Below, piece after piece: positions 1 through 5,446 of a stretch of DNA of 6,879 bases. Position numbers and translations under genes: made by a program. This stretch comes from Gammaproteobacteria bacterium (GTDB lineage: Bacteria; Pseudomonadota; Gammaproteobacteria; Steroidobacterales; Steroidobacteraceae), in contig JAURMS010000281.1 in the NCBI GenBank assembly GCA_030830595.1, positions 1 through 6,879 of the forward strand, read 5' to 3'. Each line of letters begins with the position of its first letter. The stretch's first letter is position 1. A model generated the notes under the pieces. That model did no database searches. It saw only the letters and a list, made by a program, of their open reading frames with translations, and had not been told where the DNA came from.

Positions 1-739
1 CGCTCCCGTCATGGCGGACCACGGCAATGTCACGCACTTCCTGGCGGCTGCGGTCGCGGTAAACCACCACCGGCCCTTGCGTCGCCACGGTGACGTCGGT
101 CTGGCAGCAATCGCAGGTCAGCTCATCAAGGACCGTCTCGCGGTCGCGCGAACCGTCCGGGGCAACGCGCGCGGCCCTCAGGTTCATCCCGCCGGCCGCC
201 TGCGCACCGTGGGAGTGGCCCCCTCCGCCGGTCTCGCGCCCATCCAGCCATACCACCCCGGTTCCACCGTCCCAGGGAAACAGCGTGACGAAGCCATGCT
301 CGGTAGGTGTGCCATCGTCGTGCGGCGACCCGATCGTCTGCCAGTTGGCACCCACGTCCGCGGAAGTCGCCATGACGACATCATAGGCATAGCCGCCCTC
401 GGGACGCCGCTGCAGCCAATGGGCGGTCCATGCGCCGCGGTCCGAGGGCAGCACGGAGGGGAAGTCTGCCCAGTTGACGAACCAATCATCGCCACGGGCG
501 ACCTCCGCCGGTTCACTCCAGCCGCCGTCTCCGAGTCGGCTGACGAGCAATCTCGTAGCGTCGGCGTCGGGCTCCAGCCAGCTCAGCACCACAGCGCCCG
601 ACTCAGAATGCGCGAGGTGCGGTTGCGCACTGCCCTCACCTGCGGTGAGCGGCAAGGGCCTGAGTGGAGTCGGGGTGGATGATCCTCCGCAGCCGGCCAA
701 CGCCAGTGCCAGGACCGTAAAAAAATACGTCTTACCCAT
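1..739 (-). CDS. Sialidase-like (Asp-box) lipoprotein, C-terminus cut by the window edge
   Basis: The open frame runs leftward from an ATG at 739-737 for 246 codons without a stop and leaves the window, so the C-terminus is missing. The start follows a strong AGGAGGA ribosome-binding site. Residues 1-17 form a lipoprotein signal peptide: K3, a hydrophobic stretch, then lipobox LAGC with C17 as the lipidated cysteine. A short Gly/Ser/Thr/Pro linker follows. The rest looks like beta-propeller sequence, with an Asp-box (SxDxGxxW) at 126-133 and repeated W/G/D-rich strands (VVLSWL near 50, GVVWLDGRE near 161, VVVYRDR near 224). Two oddities are a His pair in a Gly-rich loop (HSH, 175-177) and a CDCC cluster (C209, C211, C212). 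The best family guess is the sialidase/neuraminidase-like propeller superfamily, probably exported and membrane-anchored. True sialidase activity is not shown, because the catalytic arginines cannot be assigned in this partial chain. It lies 12 bases after the nucleotidyltransferase gene and is probably co-transcribed with it. Confidence 0.8.
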   Translation of the reverse strand, partial: MGKTYFFTVLALALAGCGGSSTPTPLRPLPLTAGEGSAQPHLAHSESGAVVLSWLEPDADATRLLVSRLGDGGWSEPAEVARGDDWFVNWADFPSVLPSDRGAWTAHWLQRRPEGGYAYDVVMATSADVGANWQTIGSPHDDGTPTEHGFVTLFPWDGGTGVVWLDGRETGGGGHSHGAQAAGGMNLRAARVAPDGSRDRETVLDELTCDCCQTDVTVATQGPVVVYRDRSRQEVRDIAVVRHDGS

Positions 740-746
740 GCGGTCG

Positions 747-753
747 TCCTCCT
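747..753 (-). promoter_or_regulatory. Strong ribosome-binding site of the lipoprotein gene, overlapping the upstream stop codon
   Basis: On the minus strand AGGAGGA sits seven bases before the ATG at 739. It overlaps the TAG stop (754-752) of the nucleotidyltransferase gene, reading TAGGAGGA. This fixes the lipoprotein start. It also suggests that ribosomes finishing the upstream gene load directly onto the next one. Confidence 0.85.
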
Positions 754-1363
754 ATTCCCAGGTCAGCGCAAGGCCGTGCTCAGTACGCAAGCGCTCCAGG
801 TCCTCCTCGCTGTCGACGTCCAGGACGTAGCCATCCTGATCGGCATCCAGCCAGCTCAACGCCTCATGTTGATCGAGCCAATCGCGGCAGCCAAATTCCG
901 AGGGGGCCGCCAGGACCTCCGTCCTCGCGCTATCGGGCAGGATCACGGGATTGCCGCGTCGGCCCCGTACGCGGGGAATGACCGGCAGGTGGCCGCCGAG
1001 CTGGAGCCAATAATTGATCAACTTACGGATATCACCCACTTCCAGCGCAGGCTGATCGGCAAGCGCGACCACGATGCCCGCAAGCCCGTCGGGCAGCGCA
1101 GCCAGCCCTCTGCGCACGGAGGCTTGCTTGCCCAGGGCGTAATCCTGGGCGACGACGATCTCGACAGGTAGGTCTGCAACGTGCCGAGCCAGTTCTGGCG
1201 CCCGATGGCCAAGCACCACCACCAGGGGCGCGACACCCGCCTCGAGCAGCGCGAGGCTGTTGCGACGCAGGAGTGGGATGCCGTCGCGTCGAAGCAGGGC
1301 CTTGGGGCGCCCGCCCATGCGACGCGCCTCGCCCGCCGCCAGCAGGACACCGCCGATTGCCAC
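752..1363 (-). CDS. MocA/MobA-like nucleotidyltransferase
   Basis: A 203-residue protein starting at GTG (1363-1361), with GAGG placed seven bases upstream. It has a nucleotidyltransferase (GT-A-like) fold signature. The N-terminal NTP-binding loop LAAGEARRMGGRPKAL (8-23) carries the conserved Gly/Arg and Lys21. A Rossmann-like VVVLGH segment lies at 48-53, ADQP (102-105) holds the metal-binding Asp, and RGNPVIL lies at 136-142. VDSEEDL (183-189) resembles the C-terminal D-D-T-P-E-D segment of the family. These features match the MocA/CoxI-type branch of MobA-like NTP transferases, which cytidylylate the molybdenum cofactor. The length is normal. No molybdoenzyme, xdhC or cox gene is visible nearby, so the substrate is uncertain and another NMP-transfer role is possible. 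Where MocA proteins usually have GARxLL, this one has GCRDWL (158-163). It follows tRNA-Lys by 28 bases with no terminator seen between them, and is coupled to the lipoprotein gene downstream. Confidence 0.85.
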   Translation of the reverse strand: MAIGGVLLAAGEARRMGGRPKALLRRDGIPLLRRNSLALLEAGVAPLVVVLGHRAPELARHVADLPVEIVVAQDYALGKQASVRRGLAALPDGLAGIVVALADQPALEVGDIRKLINYWLQLGGHLPVIPRVRGRRGNPVILPDSARTEVLAAPSEFGCRDWLDQHEALSWLDADQDGYVLDVDSEEDLERLRTEHGLALTWE

Positions 1364-1391
1364 GCCAGAACCTCGCCACCTGACTGGGAGA

Positions 1392-1466
1392 TGGTGGGCC
1401 GTGATGGGATCGAACCATCGACCAACCGGTTAAAAGCCGGATGCTCTACCGCTGAGCTAACGGCCC
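1392..1466 (-). tRNA. tRNA-Lys, anticodon UUU
   Basis: The minus strand folds into a complete 75-nt cloverleaf. The acceptor stem is GGGCCGT/ACGGCCC, the D-stem GCTC/GAGC, and the anticodon loop CTTTTAA gives anticodon UUU (Lys, codons AAA/AAG). The T-arm is GATGG-TTCGATC-CCATC, followed by A73 and an encoded CCA end. The D-loop is one base shorter than in the E. coli tRNA-Lys I recall. The first anticodon-stem pair (27-43) is a T-T mismatch, while the other four pairs are Watson-Crick G-C. The gene sits 55 bases after queC, as in Pseudomonas, where the equivalent tRNA-Lys is a genomic-island insertion site. It is not a queuosine substrate, since queuosine modifies GUN anticodons. Confidence 0.97.
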
Positions 1467-1484
1467 GACGCAAAACGAGGGCGG

Positions 1485-1513
1485 ATAATAACCGATCCTG
1501 CCTGGACCGGCAG
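1485..1513 (-). promoter_or_regulatory. Probable sigma-70 promoter of tRNA-Lys
   Basis: On the minus strand a TATTAT box (1490-1485, five of six matches to TATAAT) lies 18 bases before the mature tRNA 5' end. The -35 candidate CTGCCG (1513-1508, three of six matches) is 17 bases upstream and weak. The bases after the -10 box, CCGCCC, form a GC-rich discriminator like those of growth-regulated stable-RNA promoters. Transcription would start near 1478, giving a leader of about 12 nt. The -35 assignment is the uncertain part. Confidence 0.45.
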
Positions 1514-1528
1514 CCCTGGACTCAGGGC
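1498..1528 (-). other. Two tandem small hairpins at the end of queC
   Basis: On the minus strand GCCCTG-AGTC-CAGGGC (1528-1513) is a perfect 6-bp stem with a 4-nt loop that includes the queC stop codon. It is followed at once by CTGCC-GGTCCA-GGCAG (1513-1498), a 5-bp stem. The two share one base, so both stems can nearly stack. No T-run follows, so an intrinsic terminator is unlikely. They could stabilise the 3' end of the tol-pal-que message or slow polymerase before the tRNA. They may also be chance structure in GC-rich DNA. Confidence 0.35.
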
Positions 1529-2205
1529 GCCGAAAAATAACGGGTGGGATCAGGCAGGCCCGCGGAGATGAACCCCTGCCGCCGCAAGCGGCAGCTGTCG
1601 CAGACGCCGCAGGCCCGTCCCGAGTCATCCGCCTGGTAGCAGGACACGGTCTGGGCAAAATCGACGCCGAGTGCCTGCCCGCGGCGGATGATGTCGCCCT
1701 TGCTCAGCTGGATCAACGGCGTATGGATGGTGTAGCGTCCGCCCTCGACGCCGGCGCGCGTCGCAAGATTGGCGAGGGACTCAAAGGCCTCGATGAACGC
1801 CGGCCGGCAATCTGGATAGCCGGAATAGTCGACGGCGTTGACCCCGATGAAAAGATCCTCGGCGTCCAGCACCTCCGCCCACCCGAGGGCGAGGGCGAGA
1901 AAGACAGTATTTCGCGCTGGCACGTAGGTGACGGGGATGCCCGCAGACGGTTGGGTCGGCACCTCGATATCCGGATCCGTCAGGGCCGAGCCACCCAGGG
2001 CATCGATGCCGATGGAAACCACCTTGTGTGCGACCGCACCCAGGGCATCGGCAACCCGCGCCGCGGCCGCCAGTTCAGCGCGGTGCCGCTGGCCGTAATC
2101 GAAACTCAAGGCATGACAGGCGAAACCCTGCGCTCGGGCCATGGCAAGCACGGTGGCGGAATCCAGGCCTCCCGACACCAACACCACCGCTGGCTTGGCA
2201 CTCAC
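1522..2205 (-). CDS. queC: 7-cyano-7-deazaguanine (preQ0) synthase QueC
   Basis: A 227-residue protein, close to the usual QueC length of about 230. QueC converts 7-carboxy-7-deazaguanine (CDG) to preQ0 in the cytoplasm, using ATP and ammonia, in the queuosine pathway. The N-terminal PP-loop SGGLDS (11-16) binds ATP. SFDYGQRH (34-41), YVPARNT (94-100) and VNAVDYSGYPDCR (122-134) are signature segments. The zinc-binding cysteines are C189, C199, C202 and C205 (CGVCDSC). The GTG start at 2205-2203 is chosen because the protein then begins MSAKPAVVLVSGG, and GGAGG lies seven bases upstream. A longer frame extends upstream but overlaps queE and carries no family sequence. The start overlaps the queE stop by four bases (GTGA), so the two enzymes, which act consecutively, are translationally coupled. 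tRNA-Lys follows after 55 bases. Confidence 0.97.
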   Translation of the reverse strand: MSAKPAVVLVSGGLDSATVLAMARAQGFACHALSFDYGQRHRAELAAAARVADALGAVAHKVVSIGIDALGGSALTDPDIEVPTQPSAGIPVTYVPARNTVFLALALGWAEVLDAEDLFIGVNAVDYSGYPDCRPAFIEAFESLANLATRAGVEGGRYTIHTPLIQLSKGDIIRRGQALGVDFAQTVSCYQADDSGRACGVCDSCRLRRQGFISAGLPDPTRYFSAP

Positions 2206-2843
2206 CTGCCCGCCTCCCCACCCCACAGCAGCTTGTGCAGCTGCACCTGCATGCGCACCGGCAGCCGATCCTCGACGATCCAGTCGGCCAACTGCCTCGC
2301 GGGCAGCTCGTCGGCGCTGGGAGAAAACCAGACCGTGCAGCGAGCAGCCAGGGAGTGCTCCTCGACCCGCTGCCGCGACCACTCATAATCGGTGCGATCA
2401 CGCAGCACGAACTTCAACTGGTCGCGGGCGGTGAGCAGCTCGAGATTCTCGGCGCGATTACGGTGTGACTCACCCGAGCCGGGCGGCTTGATGTCGACCA
2501 CTCGCGAGACCCGTGGGTCGACGCCAGCAATGTCGAGGGCCCCACTGGTTTCGAGCGAGACCTCGAATCCGCGGTCGCAGAGTGAGGTCAGCAATTCGGA
2601 ACAGGCCGCCTGCGCCAGTGGCTCCCCCCCGGTGACACAGACGTGCCTCACCCCGCTCGCCGCTGCCAGATCGACCAATTCTTCGATGTCCTGCCAGGCA
2701 CCTCCGCCGAAAGCATAGGCCGTATCGCACCAGACACAGCGCAGCGGACAGCCCGTCAGCCTGATGAAGAAGGTCGGCCAGCCACTGGCCAGGGCTTCAC
2801 CTTGCAGAGAGGTGAACGTCTCGGTCACCTTGAGCCTGCTCAC
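2202..2843 (-). CDS. queE: 7-carboxy-7-deazaguanine synthase QueE
   Basis: A 213-residue radical-SAM enzyme that rearranges 6-carboxy-tetrahydropterin to 7-carboxy-7-deazaguanine, the step before QueC. The N-terminus has the QueE substrate segment ETFTSLQGEA (8-17). The 4Fe-4S cluster motif is CPLRCVWC (C32, C36, C39; CX3CX2C). TGGEPL (71-76) is the SAM-binding motif, LETSG (97-101) and DIKPPGSGE (117-125) follow, and the C-terminal VQLHKLLWG (200-208) is typical of the family. Length is normal for the compact QueE type. The start is GTG at 2843-2841, overlapping the cpoB stop by four bases (GTGA), with a GAGGGA-type site just upstream. queD, folE and queF are not in this window and must lie elsewhere if the pathway is complete. 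Confidence 0.96.
   Translation of the reverse strand: MSRLKVTETFTSLQGEALASGWPTFFIRLTGCPLRCVWCDTAYAFGGGAWQDIEELVDLAAASGVRHVCVTGGEPLAQAACSELLTSLCDRGFEVSLETSGALDIAGVDPRVSRVVDIKPPGSGESHRNRAENLELLTARDQLKFVLRDRTDYEWSRQRVEEHSLAARCTVWFSPSADELPARQLADWIVEDRLPVRMQVQLHKLLWGGEAGR
2213..2217 (-). promoter_or_regulatory. Ribosome-binding site that sets the queC start
   Basis: GGAGG on the minus strand lies inside the last codons of queE, with a seven-base spacer to the GTG at 2205. It supports this GTG over the upstream in-frame positions of the longer open frame. Confidence 0.75.
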
Positions 2844-3562
2844 CGTCCCTCGGCACGCATCCGTTCGAGTCGCCTGGCTGCTTCCGCTGCCGCCGGGGAG
2901 TCGGGATGAAGCTGACCCACGCGGATGAGGGTGCGTCGCGCCTCATCGTCGCGCTTGAGCTCGTACTGGCAGAACCCCGCCTTTAACAGCGCATCCGGCG
3001 CCTTCTGCGCCGAGTCGTCGGCGGCCACCGCCGTGAAGATGGCCAGCGCTCCCGCGAAATCGCGCTCGGCGTAGTGGACTTCGCCGAGCCAATAGCGAGC
3101 GTTGCCGGCCAGTTCATGGCCGGGATAGCCCGCCAGGAAACCCTCGAGCGCGGAGCGCGCCTCCTGCAAGCGCCCGGCCTTCAGCGCATCCAGGGCCAGA
3201 CGGTACTCACTCTCAGGCTCCGCGCTGGCGGCAGGTGGTGTCGCCGACTGTTGTGCCAGACGCTCCAGATCCGCCAAGCGACCATCGAGGTCCAGGTACT
3301 GGCTACGCTGGCCAGCGGCCTGTCGCGCGACTTGCTGGCGTAACTCCTCGACCTGGCCACGCAGGGTGCGCAGCTCGGCCGAAAGGGTGTCCACTTGCCG
3401 GGACAGGTCGAGCAGCGCCCGGCTGTCGTCGCGCTGCGCGGCCGCCTCGAGCCGCTGGATCCGTTCCTCGAGTTCGGCTCGGCTGGGCGCCGCCGCTGCA
3501 GGCAAGGCCAGGAGCGTCATGGCCAGTCCCACGACACCGGCCAGGTCAAGCCTGGGCATCAT
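2840..3562 (-). CDS. cpoB: Cell division coordinator CpoB (YbgF), TPR periplasmic protein
   Basis: A 240-residue exported protein. Residues 1-25 are a Sec signal peptide (hydrophobic AGVVGLAMTLLAL, then AAAA before P26). Residues 27-105 are heptad-like and rich in L/E/R/Q, forming the trimerising coiled coil. A flexible A/P/S linker covers about 106-116. Residues 117-235 are TPR-type helices, including YRLALDALKAGRLQEA, YWLGEVHYAERDFAGA and DALLKAGFCQYELKRDDEA. In E. coli CpoB binds TolA and PBP1B and couples outer-membrane constriction to septal peptidoglycan synthesis. It lies directly downstream of pal, as usual. Its ATG (3562) overlaps the pal stop by four bases (ATGA) and is followed at once by a second ATG. 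No purine-rich ribosome-binding site is visible, so translation probably depends on ribosomes finishing pal. It is slightly shorter than the E. coli protein. Confidence 0.94.
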   Translation of the reverse strand: MMPRLDLAGVVGLAMTLLALPAAAAPSRAELEERIQRLEAAAQRDDSRALLDLSRQVDTLSAELRTLRGQVEELRQQVARQAAGQRSQYLDLDGRLADLERLAQQSATPPAASAEPESEYRLALDALKAGRLQEARSALEGFLAGYPGHELAGNARYWLGEVHYAERDFAGALAIFTAVAADDSAQKAPDALLKAGFCQYELKRDDEARRTLIRVGQLHPDSPAAAEAARRLERMRAEGR

Positions 3563-4116
3563 GGCCGATCGGTGATTTCGACCCGGCGGTTGCGCGAGTG
3601 GGCGTCCTCGGTACCGCCCTCGGCCGCGAGTCGTTCCTCGCCAAGGCTGACGGTCTGCACCTGTGACTCGGACACGCCCAGCAACAGCAGCGCGCGGCGC
3701 ACGGCCTGCGCTCGTCGTTCGCCGAGGGCGATGTTGTATTCGCGCGAGCCACGCTCATCGGTGTGACCTTCCAGCCTGACCGCAAGGTCGCGGTTGGCCG
3801 TCAGTCGCCTAGCCTCCGCAGCAATGAGGTCCGAGTACTGGCTGCCCACGGCGCTGCTATCGAACTCGAAATACACGATACGGGAGTCGCCCCCGGCAGA
3901 GCCCGCCCCCGATCCTGCCACGCCCGACTCCGGCAAGCTGGAGGCCTCGCCCGCGCCGCCCCAGGTCGCCGCACCGGTCGAGGCGCCGGCCTGTTCCTGG
4001 GCGGGCGTGGACTCTCCGGTACCGTCACGGTCCCGGCGCGAATCACGGTCACCGGAACAGGCGCTGAGTGCCAACAGCAGGCAACCGACAAACAAGCTGC
4101 GATGAAGGGTGTTCAT
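3559..4116 (-). CDS. pal: Peptidoglycan-associated lipoprotein Pal
   Basis: A 185-residue outer-membrane lipoprotein. The signal peptide ends in lipobox LSAC, with C20 lipidated. Residue +2 is Ser rather than the Asp retention signal, so outer-membrane sorting is expected. Residues 21-78 are a disordered linker: first charged (DRDSRRDRD), then Gly/Ser/Ala-rich. The OmpA-like peptidoglycan-binding domain spans about 79-182: IVYFEFDSSAV (80-90), GHTDERGS (117-124, with D120 and R122 at the diaminopimelate-binding site), YNIALGERRAQAV (127-139) and NRRVE (176-180). Pal anchors the outer membrane to peptidoglycan, and its placement is driven by TolB and TolA. The start is ATG at 4116, with GGAG seven bases upstream. 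A 30-base spacer separates it from tolB and shows no promoter-like boxes. Confidence 0.97.
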   Translation of the reverse strand: MNTLHRSLFVGCLLLALSACSGDRDSRRDRDGTGESTPAQEQAGASTGAATWGGAGEASSLPESGVAGSGAGSAGGDSRIVYFEFDSSAVGSQYSDLIAAEARRLTANRDLAVRLEGHTDERGSREYNIALGERRAQAVRRALLLLGVSESQVQTVSLGEERLAAEGGTEDAHSRNRRVEITDRP

Positions 4117-4146
4117 GTTACGACTCCGTTGAGATGACCCATGTTA

Positions 4147-5442
4147 CTACTTGAGCGTCGGTGACCAAGCGGGCTCGCGAAGGTCACCCCCGCCCACGGC
4201 CAACCGCTGCCGAACTGCTCCGTCCGTGGACACGGTCTCCAGCACCCCTCGCCGGCCATCCTTCGAGGCGTAGATCAGCGTTGCCCCGTTGGGCGCGATG
4301 CTCGGTGATTCGTCCTCGCTGCCGGGCGTCAGCAGGGCCCGGTTGCCGCGCTCGAGATCGAGCCAGCCGATCCGGTACCTGCCCCCCTCCAGGGTGACCG
4401 TGGCGAGATGCCGCCCGTCGGGGGAAACCCTGGGGCGCGCATTGTAGGCCCCGTCGAAGGTCACCCGCTCCGCGGCGCCGCCATTGACGGACACCCGGTA
4501 CACCTGCGGACGACCGCCCCGGTCGGAGGTGAAATAGATCATGCGACCATCCGGGCTGAAGGCTGGCTCCGTGTCGATCGCGCTGGAGTCGGTCAACCGC
4601 TGCAGGGACTGGTCTGCCAGGTTGAGCACGTACACGTCGACGTTGCCGTCCCGGCGGGAGAGGGTCACGGCCAGGCGCCTGCCGTCCGGTGAGAACGCCG
4701 GCGAACCATTGATGCCGCTGCGCGCCGATACCCTCGAACGCTGGCCGGTGGCCAGGTCCTGGATGTAGATGGCGGAGAGCCCGGATTCGAAGGACACGTA
4801 AGCAAGACGCGCGCCGTCCGGTGACCAGGTCGGGGACATGATCGGCATCGAGGAACGGAGAACCACCCTGGGATCGTTGCCGTCAGAGTCGGCCACCTCG
4901 AGGCGATAACGCGCCGCACGACCACTGCCCTCGGCCACCACGTAGGCCACACGGCTGGCAAATGCGCCACCGATACCGAGCAGTCGTTGATGGACCGCAT
5001 CGGCAATTCGATGCGCCGCCCAGCGCCAGCGAGTCCCCTGCACGGGAAGGACTTCACCCAACGCACGCTGACCGGTGAGCACGTTGACCAACTCGTAGCG
5101 GATTTCGCGGCCACCACCGGGGAGCGCGTTCCAACGCCCCACCAGCACGTAATCCACCTTGAGCATCCGCCAGTCCGCCGCATCCACTTCCGAGGCCTGC
5201 GACGGGGTTTCGATCATCGCGCTGCGCGGCAAGGCCCGAAAGCGCCCGCTGCGCTCGAGATCGGCGGTCACGACGTCGGCGATCGCTCCGCTCCCGCCCA
5301 TCGGGTCGCCAAAAGGCACGATGGCGATGGCGATGGGATCGGCGACCCCGCGGGTCACCTGCACCTGAAGTTGCGCCTGCGCCGGAAACGCAGAGATCAA
5401 TAACAATCCGGCCAGCAGGCGGCCGCCAACACGCTCACGCAC
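4147..5442 (-). CDS. tolB: Tol-Pal system protein TolB
   Basis: A 431-residue periplasmic protein, nearly the same length as E. coli TolB. I chose GTG at 5442-5440 because GAGGAG lies exactly seven bases upstream and the product then starts with a compact signal peptide (MRERVGGRLLAGLLLISAFPAQA, residues 1-23). A TTG seven codons upstream is in frame but lies before that site and inside tolA. Mature residues 24 to about 155 form the N-terminal domain (IAIVPFGDP, ADWRMLKVDYVLVGRW) that contacts TolA. About 156-431 form the six-bladed propeller, with SPDG turns at 207-210, 251-254, 296-299 and 340-343, and the variant APNG at 383-386. TolB binds Pal and prevents Pal from binding peptidoglycan until TolA pulls TolB away. 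tolA ends four bases upstream. Confidence 0.97.
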   Translation of the reverse strand: MRERVGGRLLAGLLLISAFPAQAQLQVQVTRGVADPIAIAIVPFGDPMGGSGAIADVVTADLERSGRFRALPRSAMIETPSQASEVDAADWRMLKVDYVLVGRWNALPGGGREIRYELVNVLTGQRALGEVLPVQGTRWRWAAHRIADAVHQRLLGIGGAFASRVAYVVAEGSGRAARYRLEVADSDGNDPRVVLRSSMPIMSPTWSPDGARLAYVSFESGLSAIYIQDLATGQRSRVSARSGINGSPAFSPDGRRLAVTLSRRDGNVDVYVLNLADQSLQRLTDSSAIDTEPAFSPDGRMIYFTSDRGGRPQVYRVSVNGGAAERVTFDGAYNARPRVSPDGRHLATVTLEGGRYRIGWLDLERGNRALLTPGSEDESPSIAPNGATLIYASKDGRRGVLETVSTDGAVRQRLAVGGGDLREPAWSPTLK

Positions 5443-5446
5443 GGCT

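Noticed and set aside
184..516. Minus-strand frame of 110 codons in the lipoprotein region
   Set aside because: It lies in a different frame inside the lipoprotein gene and shows no family motif. The in-frame lipoprotein reading is continuous from 739 to the window edge.
11..682. Long plus-strand open frame (223 codons) opposite the lipoprotein gene
   Set aside because: It is antisense to a frame with a lipobox, Asp-box and strong ribosome-binding site. Its own product is Arg/Pro/Gly/Ala-rich with no recognisable motif, which is typical of an open shadow frame in GC-rich DNA.
1392..1414. Attachment-site duplication of the tRNA 3' end
   Set aside because: Reading the window by eye, I found no second copy of the tRNA 3' sequence and no integrase gene.
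1018..1473. Minus-strand frame of 151 codons running across the tRNA
   Set aside because: It reads through the whole tRNA-Lys and overlaps the nucleotidyltransferase in another frame. No coding signature is visible.
2206..2382. Extended N-terminus of queC
   Set aside because: The extra codons overlap queE and carry no QueC family sequence. The GTG at 2205 has its own ribosome-binding site and gives the normal length.
4117..4146. Internal promoter between tolB and pal
   Set aside because: The 30-base gap holds only the pal ribosome-binding site. No convincing -10/-35 pair is visible.
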